Assembly: GCF_023715505.1 (NCBI RefSeq)
Contig: NZ_JAMBOH010000046.1
Span: 1 to 25,216 of the forward strand
Reading direction: 5' to 3'
Origin: Neobacillus cucumis
GTDB taxonomy: Bacteria; Bacillota; Bacilli; Bacillales_B; DSM-18226
DNA length: 25,216 bases
Shown here in pieces: positions 1-5,647 of this stretch. The first letter of the stretch is position 1; each line of letters opens with the position of its first letter. A model generated the notes under the pieces. It was given only the letters and a program-made list of their open reading frames with translations, did not search any database and was not told the origin of the DNA. Position numbers and translations under genes: made by a program.

Positions 1-46
1 CCTGTCACGCAGGAGGTCGCGGGTTCGAGTCCCGTCCAGACCGCCA
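1..46 (+). tRNA. tRNA-Asp (GUC), 5' part outside window
   Basis: This is the 3' part of a tRNA. The anticodon loop with GTC is at about 4-6, followed by a complete T arm (gggttcgagtccc) and an encoded CCA at 44-46. The 5' acceptor strand, D arm and start of the anticodon stem lie beyond the left edge. The GTC anticodon identifies tRNA-Asp. It is the first visible member of a tRNA operon of the kind that follows rRNA operons in Bacillus; no rRNA is visible here. Confidence 0.93.
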
Positions 47-52
47 TTTGAT

Positions 53-128
53 GGCTCAGTAGCTCAGTCGGTAGAGCAAAGGACTGAAAATCCTTGTGTC
101 GGCGGTTCGATTCCGTCCTGAGCCACCT
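53..128 (+). tRNA. tRNA-Phe (GAA)
   Basis: Full cloverleaf. The acceptor stem ggctcag pairs with ctgagcc, the anticodon loop is ctGAAaa within an aagga/tcctt stem, and the T arm contains ggttcgatt. The discriminator A is at 125. The following bases are cct, so the CCA end is not fully encoded. It lies seven bases after tRNA-Asp. Confidence 0.95.
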
Positions 129-151
129 TTTAGTCTATGTTTGTTATATGT

Positions 152-236
152 GGAGGGGTAGCGAAGTGGCTAAACGCGGCGGACTGTAAATCCGCTCCCT
201 CAGGGTTCGGCGGTTCGAATCCGTCCCCCTCCACCA
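152..236 (+). tRNA. tRNA-Tyr (GUA)
   Basis: 85-nt class II tRNA with a long variable arm. The anticodon loop ctGTAaa sits in a gcgga/tccgc stem, the acceptor stem is ggagggg/ccccctcc, and CCA is encoded at 234-236. The long variable arm plus GTA anticodon identify bacterial tRNA-Tyr. Confidence 0.96.
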
Positions 237-240
237 ATAT

Positions 241-317
241 GGCGGTTGTGGCGAAGTGGTTAACGCACCTGATTGTGGTTCAGGCATTCGTGGGTTCGAT
301 TCCCATCAGCCGCCCCA
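241..317 (+). tRNA. tRNA-His (GUG)
   Basis: The anticodon is GTG in the loop ttGTGgt. The acceptor stem is eight base pairs long and includes the extra G-1:C73 pair that is the identity element of bacterial tRNA-His (G at 241 pairs with C at 314). CCA is encoded at 315-317. Confidence 0.96.
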
Positions 318-330
318 TTTAAAATAATTT

Positions 331-404
331 GCGGGTGTAGTTTACTGGTAAAACCTCAGCCTTCCAAGCTGATGTAGTGGGTTCGATTCCCATCACCCGC
401 TCCA
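331..404 (+). tRNA. tRNA-Gly (UCC)
   Basis: The acceptor stem gcgggtg pairs with cacccgc. The anticodon loop ctTCCaa sits in a tcagc/gctga stem, the T arm is canonical, the discriminator is T and CCA is encoded at 402-404. Length is 74 nt. Confidence 0.96.
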
Positions 405-411
405 CCAATAT

Positions 412-488
<77 letters not shown>

Positions 489-505
489 TAATAATATATT
501 TTTGT

Positions 506-580
506 TCCGCAGTAGCTCAGTGGTAGAGCAATCGGCTGTTAACCGATCGGTCGTAGGTTCGAGTCCTACCTGCGGAGCCA
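506..580 (+). tRNA. tRNA-Asn (GUU)
   Basis: The acceptor stem tccgcag pairs with ctgcgga. The anticodon loop is ctGTTaa, the D and T arms are complete, the discriminator is G and CCA is encoded at 578-580. A run of eight T follows directly; there is no hairpin, so it is spacer rather than a terminator. Confidence 0.96.
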
Positions 581-590
581 TTTTTTTTAT

Positions 591-679
591 GGAGAATTAC
601 TTAAGAGGCTGAAGAGGCGCCCCTGCTAAGAGTGTAGGTCGGGTAACCGGCGCGAGGGTTCAAATCCCTATTTCCACCA
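591..679 (+). pseudogene. Decayed tRNA-Ser (GCU)
   Basis: The order and sequence match Bacillus tRNA-Ser(GCU), with a long variable arm and GCT anticodon at about 634-636, but three stems are damaged. The 5' acceptor strand ggagaat can pair only over its first five bases with tttcc (one G-T), because the 3' strand is about two bases short. The anticodon stem has a C-A mismatch at its second pair from the loop, and the T stem closes with a G-A mismatch. The CCA end remains. The neighbouring tRNAs have clean stems, so this looks like a gene losing function rather than poor sequence. The comparison with the normal Bacillus sequence is from memory. A divergent but functional tRNA cannot be excluded. 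Confidence 0.7.
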
Positions 680-689
680 TTTATATAAT

Positions 690-763
690 GCGCCTTTAGC
701 TCAGCTGGATAGAGCATACGCCTTCTAAGCGTACGGTCAGAGGTTCGAATCCTCTAAGGCGCG
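690..763 (+). tRNA. tRNA-Arg (UCU)
   Basis: The acceptor stem gcgcctt pairs with aaggcgc. The anticodon loop ctTCTaa sits in an acgc/gcgt stem, and the T arm is canonical. The discriminator is G at 763. CCA is not encoded (taa follows). It is the last tRNA of the cluster. Confidence 0.95.
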
Positions 764-784
764 TAAAAAAATTAAAAGGTATAA

Positions 785-811
785 AAGCGCTTATATAAGC
801 GTTTTTTTTTG
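785..811 (+). terminator. Rho-independent terminator of the tRNA operon
   Basis: A perfect palindrome, CGCTTATATAAGCG (788-801), is followed by a run of T. It lies about 22 bases after tRNA-Arg. Confidence 0.88.
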
Positions 812-1104
812 TACTTTTTTAACTTAGCCATCCCTAATTTATCTATTATTTTCATAATCTTATTATAAAATAAAAAAAGAATCTGATTTGTTTCCACAAT
901 AAAGATTGTCAAAGTGTGTACTTAAAATAATGGGTGCAAAACTTGAAGTTCAAGCTATCATTTTGGTGGCTATTTTTTTTCGTACTAGCGAAGCAGGTTA
1001 AGTCAACAATGTCCCTTAGTTCAAATGCCTCCCTAAAATTTTTGGTAAGTAATATTTTAATTCTGAATGGAGAAAATACATTAGACAAATGATTTTAACC
1101 GAAA
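812..1104. other. Intergenic stretch with one terminator-like hairpin
   Basis: A+T-rich spacer between the tRNA terminator and the CBS gene. No credible ORF is present. The hairpin agctatca/tggtggct (953-971, two G-T pairs) followed by nine T at 973-980 looks like a terminator for plus-strand transcription, but no gene precedes it. No promoter upstream of the CBS gene was assigned with confidence. Confidence 0.4.
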
Positions 1105-1120
1105 AGGGAGGAAAGGAAAA

Positions 1121-1543
1121 ATGACAAAAGTACAAGATTTAATGTCAAAAGATGTAAAGGTATGTACACCGCATGAGCCAGTGACAGCCGCAGCAAAAAT
1201 TATGCGTGATATTAATTGTGGTTCCGTACCGGTTTGTGAAGGTAAAAAAGTGGTGGGAATGATCACTGACCGTGATATTGTCCTAAACTGTGTTGCTGAT
1301 GGAAAAGACTGTAGCTCAATCCATTGTCATGATGTTATGACTTCAGATGTAATTACCTGTTCTCCAGAAACAGATGCACATGAATGTGCTCGTTTGATGT
1401 CTGATAATCAAATCCGCCGTATCCCTGTGGTACAAAATGGAGAATTGGTTGGCATTTGTGCTATTGGTGACCTGGCAACAGTTGACATTCATATTAATGA
1501 AGCAGGGGATGCGTTAAGTGATATTTCTCGACCGCTTCAATAA
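1121..1543 (+). CDS. Cysteine-rich tandem CBS-domain protein (copy 1)
   Basis: 140 residues, almost entirely two CBS motifs (about 7-60 and 72-128), so one Bateman module; such modules usually bind adenine nucleotides. It resembles the Bacillus YhcV type of stand-alone CBS protein, including signature segments GMITDRDIV and QIRRIPVV. It carries nine cysteines (15, 33, 39, 57, 64, 69, 80, 89, 113), many where I recall aliphatic residues in the usual family members; several sit in NC, DC and HC dipeptides. All nine recur in the paralogue at 15485-15907. The ATG follows the strong site gggaggaaagg. There is no membrane segment, so it is cytoplasmic. The gene is monocistronic with its own terminator. 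The ligand is unknown; metal or redox sensing is only a guess. Confidence 0.93.
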   Translation: MTKVQDLMSKDVKVCTPHEPVTAAAKIMRDINCGSVPVCEGKKVVGMITDRDIVLNCVADGKDCSSIHCHDVMTSDVITCSPETDAHECARLMSDNQIRRIPVVQNGELVGICAIGDLATVDIHINEAGDALSDISRPLQ

Positions 1544-1560
1544 GAAATTTTCATATTAAT

Positions 1561-1603
1561 AAAAAAGGAATAAACCAGGGGAAACGGGTTTATTCCTTTT
1601 TTT
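1561..1603 (+). terminator. Rho-independent terminator after the CBS gene
   Basis: A 16-bp stem (aaaaaaggaataaacc with ggtttattcctttttt) around a 10-base loop ends in T. It starts 17 bases after the CBS stop codon. A shorter related stem follows the paralogous CBS gene at 15421-15459. Confidence 0.9.
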
Positions 1604-1713
1604 AAATAATTACGATAAAAAGAATCGTCTTTATTGGTGTAATTTTTTACCCAGCCCGAATGAGATGAACTCTTCGGACTCTCAACAGCCTCTGTTAGGC
1701 TTGTTAATTAGTT

Positions 1714-2586
1714 TCAATTTTCTTCCATTCTTTTCACATCGACAGTTACTTGCAAATGCTGTTTATTGGTGCCCTGATATACGCCTTTAACCGGCACGAT
1801 ATCACTATAATCCCGCCCATGGCTGATTTTTACATAACGCCAGTTTACTTTACCGTTATTGGTAGGGTCGAAACCTATCCACCCTGTTAATGGGACATAG
1901 GCTTCTACCCAGGCATGTGAAGCGTGCTGAACCTCGGTTTGACCGTCGTTTAGATCACCAATAAATTGATAGCCGCTGACATAACGGGCCGGGATATTAA
2001 ACATCCGGCCGATGGCAATCATCAAATGGGCGTAGTCCTGGCAGACCCCGCTTTTTAACTGGAGGGTTTCCTCCACTGTTGTATGAACATGAGTGACTTC
2101 GGTATCATAAGTAAAATTTGAATAAATGGTGCTTGAAATTTGTTCTAGCAGCTCATATACATTGCCAGCGTTCCGTTCGTTGATTGTTTCCCGGCAAAAT
2201 GTATTTAATTCAGGAGTGATACGGGTGTAACCAGTTTCCATTAAATATTCCGCATACTTATTTTGAAACGGTTCACTGCTTAAAATATTCCGCTCGGTTG
2301 CATAGGGCAGCCGATTTTTGGCGTCATGATTTTTCTCATCGGTTTCCACAATGGAATAAGAATGAATCAAAAGCTCCAGATGAGGGGAAGGTACGGTAAA
2401 AAAATGAGCGGTATTGCCAAAATAGTCTTCGTATGTAAACAGAGGGACCGAGGGCTCAACCACAATCGAATGTTTACAGCAGGATTGGCGGTCATCTGTT
2501 CTCGGCGAAAGCCGAACTTCATTGACACTGTCCGTTACTGGCTCCTGATAGGTATAATGGGTAAGGTGAGATATTTGTAATTTCAC
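1714..2586 (-). CDS. Transglutaminase-like cysteine peptidase family protein
   Basis: 290 residues. The N-terminal ~85 residues form the bacterial transglutaminase N domain (opening motif LTHYTYQEPV), followed by a papain-like transglutaminase core. The catalytic triad is visible: Cys182 in GVCQDYAH, His224 in ASHAWVEAY and Asp240 in GFDPTNN. There is no signal peptide, so it is probably cytosolic. The start is GTG, overlapping the alpha-E stop by four bases (GTGA) and preceded by aggaggag, so the two genes are translationally coupled. In this gene trio the protein is expected to hydrolyse or transfer peptide or isopeptide bonds made by the ATP-grasp partner; the substrate is not known. Confidence 0.93.
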   Translation of the reverse strand: MKLQISHLTHYTYQEPVTDSVNEVRLSPRTDDRQSCCKHSIVVEPSVPLFTYEDYFGNTAHFFTVPSPHLELLIHSYSIVETDEKNHDAKNRLPYATERNILSSEPFQNKYAEYLMETGYTRITPELNTFCRETINERNAGNVYELLEQISSTIYSNFTYDTEVTHVHTTVEETLQLKSGVCQDYAHLMIAIGRMFNIPARYVSGYQFIGDLNDGQTEVQHASHAWVEAYVPLTGWIGFDPTNNGKVNWRYVKISHGRDYSDIVPVKGVYQGTNKQHLQVTVDVKRMEEN

Positions 2587-3545
2587 GCTGTAATGGTCTC
2601 CTCCTGAAAAAAGGTTTTTGAAATATCGATTCCCAGTTGATGACAGGAAATTAACATGTCGTTAAGCGGGACCAGCCCGTCGAATTCAGGATGTCCTCCA
2701 GCAAGAGTAGCTTTGATTTGCGCTGTCAATTGAATCGCTTGGTCTGATAATATTGCAAAATGATAGTCTTGCTGCTTAATTGTATTTAAACAACTGTCCA
2801 AAGAGGTTAATGCGAAATGGACGGAACGCGGAAACCCCGGATTTAGCATCATAAATTCCGTCACTTTTGTAAAGGTTACTTCATCCGCTTGAAGCTTGCG
2901 GAAGGCTTCATAGCCGCCGACCGACTTGAGCAGAACAATCATGCGATTATAGTGATCCTTATCCCTATAAGGAAAGCCATCTTTTATAAAATTCGTAAAG
3001 ATGGAATGGAGAATGCGCACGGTGTTTTCCGCCCGCTCCAGATATTTGCCGGCTTGGATAAAATTCCACTCCATTCCCCGAACCATAACAGATTCTGCTA
3101 TTCCATTGAACAGAGAGATCCATTCCCTTACGCGTTGATAGAACATATGAGGAGATTGGATCATCACGGTGTTGACCGTTTGTTCCTTTAACCATAGGAA
3201 AAAATCATTAATCGTATCCCATAGTTCGCTTGGCAGCAGCTGGCGTAAAGCCCGCATATTCGTTCTTGTTTGCTGGATGCAGGAAAAAATAGAATTTGCA
3301 TGGCGCCGGTCAAAAGTTAGAAATTCCAGAACAGATGTTTCGTTAATATCCAGGTGACGAGTCTTAAAAAGATCAACATCCCCAATCGCGGAAACGAGCC
3401 TTTCCCAGATATAGTCCTGATTATTATCTATTCCTTTCAGTTCATGGCGCATATGATAATTAACATCGATCAATCTCGTATGGTTTTCTGCTCTTTCCAT
3501 ATAACGGCCTACCCAAAACAACAATTCAGCGCATCGATTCATCAT
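2583..3545 (-). CDS. Alpha-E domain-containing protein
   Basis: 320 residues, all-helical, matching the alpha-E family (DUF403). The characteristic N-terminus ELLFWVGRYMERAENHTR is followed by a second related motif, AGKYLERAENTVRIL, at about 165-180, suggesting an internal duplication. The repeated ER(A)EN motifs are the family signature. The protein almost always occurs beside a circularly permuted ATP-grasp protein and a transglutaminase, as here. No catalytic mechanism is established for it. The ATG at 3545 has gaggtga six bases upstream. Its stop overlaps the transglutaminase start. A 325-bp gap with two repeat elements separates it from the upstream ATP-grasp gene. Confidence 0.93.
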   Translation of the reverse strand: MMNRCAELLFWVGRYMERAENHTRLIDVNYHMRHELKGIDNNQDYIWERLVSAIGDVDLFKTRHLDINETSVLEFLTFDRRHANSIFSCIQQTRTNMRALRQLLPSELWDTINDFFLWLKEQTVNTVMIQSPHMFYQRVREWISLFNGIAESVMVRGMEWNFIQAGKYLERAENTVRILHSIFTNFIKDGFPYRDKDHYNRMIVLLKSVGGYEAFRKLQADEVTFTKVTEFMMLNPGFPRSVHFALTSLDSCLNTIKQQDYHFAILSDQAIQLTAQIKATLAGGHPEFDGLVPLNDMLISCHQLGIDISKTFFQEETITA

Positions 3546-3580
3546 GATTTTTCACCTCATTAAATTTTTATAGACTTTGA

Positions 3581-3712
3581 GAATTGTCCAGCTCCTGCAC
3601 CTAACTCCTCGGGTTCAAATAACCTTTGGCAATAAAAGTCAAAAGGCGGACTTTTCTTGCCGAAGAACATTTGCCTGTCGGAGCTGGTGTGAGGCGCCTC
3701 CGCTTTTCTTAC
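3581..3712. repeat. Structured ~130-bp repeat, copy A
   Basis: It begins gaattgtccagctcc and ends ggcgcctccgcttttcttac, the same ends as copy B at 3745-3874. The interior is diverged but follows the same plan: an outer ggcgcc-type stem and inner short hairpins. From memory, this sequence type is dispersed in many Bacillus-group genomes near gene ends. No coding capacity is apparent. It lies in the gap between the alpha-E and ATP-grasp genes. Confidence 0.75.
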
Positions 3713-3744
3713 TAGGTAAGAAAGTATAAAAGTTTTTACCTAAA
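3713..3744. repeat. Inverted repeat linking the two structured repeats
   Basis: The 32-bp linker starts taggtaa and has the matching ttaccta near its other end, so it can form a 7-bp stem with an A+T-rich loop. It may be a remnant of how the two copies came to be adjacent. Confidence 0.45.
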
Positions 3745-3874
3745 GAATTGTCCAGCTCCAGCGCCTAGCCCCTCGAGGTCACAAGCCAATCCGTCCAAAA
3801 GGTTAAAGAGCAACCTTTCGGCCGGCTCGTCTTGTGCTTGTCAGGGCTGACCAAGGCGCCTCCGCTTTTCTTAC
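3745..3874. repeat. Structured ~130-bp repeat, copy B, abutting the ATP-grasp stop codon
   Basis: Second copy with the same ends as copy A. It contains nested inverted repeats: aaaggtt/aacctttc around 3798-3820, acaagc/gcttgt, and gcgcct/aggcgc near the ends. The terminal cttttctta coincides with the complement of the stop codon of the ATP-grasp gene, so the repeat abuts or even supplies that stop. It may act in mRNA 3'-end formation. Confidence 0.75.
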
Positions 3875-5340
3875 AACACCCAAGTATCCTTGGTCCCGCC
3901 GCCTTGTGACGAATTGACGACGAGGGAGCCTTTTTTCAGTGCTACTCTAGTAAGCCCGCCCGGGACAATATGAATATCGTTCCCCATAAAGACAAAGGCG
4001 CGTAAATCAATATGGCACGGGTACACTTCTCCGTCTGACAGAGAAGGGGCGCATGATAGCTTGATCGTTGGCTGGGCAATATATCGATCGGGAAAACGGA
4101 CAATATTTTCGGCGAATACCCGGCGTTCGTGTTCCGATGCAGTAGGGCCGATCAACATTCCGTATCCTCCGGAAAGACTCCTTTCCTTGACCACCATTTC
4201 AGATAAATGGGAAAGAACATACTCTCTGTCTTCCTGTTTCGAAAGAATATAAGTAGGAACATTTTTTAAGATCGGTTCTTCCTTCAGGTAGTACCGGATC
4301 ATCTCCGGAACGTAAGTATAAATCGCTTTATCATCGGCGACTCCTGTTCCTGGGGCATTGGCGATAGCGACCTGGCCTGCCCGGTAAGCATTCATCAGTC
4401 CGGGAACACCTAATAAGGAATCGGGGCGGAAAGCAAGTGGGTCAAGGAATTCATCATCAATTCTTCTATAAATGACATCTACCTGCCGAAGTCCTTGAAT
4501 TCCTTTTAAGTAAACCTTTTGATCAATAACTGTTAGGTCTCTTCCTTCCACAAGCTCAATCCCCATTTCTTGGGCCAGGAAGCTATGATCATAATAAGCT
4601 GCGTTATGTACACCCGGTGTAAGCAGAACAACGAGAGGATCCGGTTTGCCATTGGGAGCAAGGCTTCGTAAACTGCTTAATAAGGCGTTCAAACCATAAT
4701 CAATATCCCGAACCTGGTATTCAAAGAATAACTTGGGGAAAAGATGCATCATCAAGGAGCGGTTTTTATAGACATAGGACAAACCGGAAGGGCTGCGCAA
4801 ATTGTCTTCAAGAACATAAAATTCCCCGGTTTCACTTCGAATCAGATCGATTCCCGACAAAGGAATATAAACGTTGTTCGGAATATCCAACCCTGCCATT
4901 TCCGGGCGGAAATAGGGATTGGTAACAACCATTTTTCTAGGAATTACCTGGTCCTTAAGGATGTTTTGTTCATGGTAAACATCCCGTATGAATTCATTTA
5001 AGGCCCTTACTCTTTGTTTGAGGCCTTGCTCCAGCTGCTGCCATTCATTGGAAGTGATAATTCTTGGAATCATATCAAAAGGAATGGTTCGTTCTAGAGA
5101 GGAATCATCCTGGTTGTCGCTGTACAGCGTGAAGGTGATTCCTTGTTTCACCATTTGCGATTGCATGAATGAGTTAAGATGATGCAGCTCTTCTATCTCC
5201 ATCTTTGAGAATTGCTGGTACAGTCTTTGATAAGGGGGTCTTACAAAACCGAGTTGATCAAATGTTTCGTCATAGAATGTAAGATTTGTATAATCGGAAA
5301 ATACATGCTTTTTCTTCTTCTTTGCTACCATGTCTATCAT
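3871..5340 (-). CDS. Circularly permuted ATP-grasp protein (probable peptide ligase)
   Basis: 489 residues from the chosen start. Features of the circularly permuted type 2 ATP-grasp family include FDMIPRI near 100, the conserved YVLEDNLRSPSGLSYV segment near 180-195, VVLLTPGVHNAAYYDH near 240-255, and a C-terminal SSQGGGTKDTWVL tail. The glycine-rich SGGYGMLIGP loop lies near 395-405. ATP-grasp enzymes activate a carboxylate as acyl phosphate for attack by an amine, so amide bond formation is the expected reaction; substrate unknown. It is probably cytosolic. The ATG at 5340 has ggtggaggg six bases upstream; an ATG at 5364 (eight more residues) has a weaker, closer site. It is the first gene of the trio with the alpha-E and transglutaminase genes, and reads divergently from the kinase operon. 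Confidence 0.93.
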   Translation of the reverse strand: MIDMVAKKKKKHVFSDYTNLTFYDETFDQLGFVRPPYQRLYQQFSKMEIEELHHLNSFMQSQMVKQGITFTLYSDNQDDSSLERTIPFDMIPRIITSNEWQQLEQGLKQRVRALNEFIRDVYHEQNILKDQVIPRKMVVTNPYFRPEMAGLDIPNNVYIPLSGIDLIRSETGEFYVLEDNLRSPSGLSYVYKNRSLMMHLFPKLFFEYQVRDIDYGLNALLSSLRSLAPNGKPDPLVVLLTPGVHNAAYYDHSFLAQEMGIELVEGRDLTVIDQKVYLKGIQGLRQVDVIYRRIDDEFLDPLAFRPDSLLGVPGLMNAYRAGQVAIANAPGTGVADDKAIYTYVPEMIRYYLKEEPILKNVPTYILSKQEDREYVLSHLSEMVVKERSLSGGYGMLIGPTASEHERRVFAENIVRFPDRYIAQPTIKLSCAPSLSDGEVYPCHIDLRAFVFMGNDIHIVPGGLTRVALKKGSLVVNSSQGGGTKDTWVL

Positions 5341-5463
5341 TTTGTCCCTCCACCTATTTTTCATTGGCCACCTTTTATATGTAAGTTTTTATAACACAAC
5401 ATTCAACATGGATAAGTATATGCCAAACAGAATCTGCCAGTTTGTCGAAAGAGGTCTCGAAAT

Positions 5464-5491
5464 TGTGACGATTTTGTGACAATATTGTGAA
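5464..5491. promoter_or_regulatory. Three TGTGA(C/A) repeats at 11-bp spacing
   Basis: TGTGAC at 5464 and 5475 and TGTGAA at 5486 are spaced exactly one helical turn apart. On the minus strand they read TTCACA, GTCACA, GTCACA. The spacing resembles the 11-bp-phased TT(A/C)ACA direct repeats of the Bacillus PhoP box, but the sequences match only partly. They lie about 120-150 bp upstream of the ATP-grasp start and 155-185 bp upstream of the kinase start, in the shared divergent promoter region. Confidence 0.5.
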
Positions 5492-5574
5492 CGCTAGAAA
5501 TAGATGGTAAAAAAGGCATTATGATAGTAGGTGATTAAGTGACATCTTCATGTTATGTTTCTTAACGTGCAATA

Positions 5575-5583
5575 TGGTATGAT
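5575..5583 (+). promoter_or_regulatory. Candidate extended -10 promoter of the kinase operon
   Basis: TGGTATGAT matches an extended -10 element (TGn plus a hexamer one base from TATAAT). No good -35 hexamer is visible at 16-18 bases. It lies about 65 bases upstream of the kinase GTG. Confidence 0.35.
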
Positions 5584-5647
5584 AGGAAAAGACAGAGTAT
5601 TTTGAAAAGAAGCACAGTAGGAATAGTGTAATAGGCGGGGGTTTAGT

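Noticed and set aside
137..322. 61-codon plus-strand frame
   Set aside because: It runs through tRNA-Tyr and tRNA-His; the bases are fully explained by the RNA genes.
1653..1680. Inverted repeat agcccgaa..gag / ctc..ttcggact as terminator of the transglutaminase gene
   Set aside because: A stem can form, but there is no T-run on the minus strand; left unassigned.
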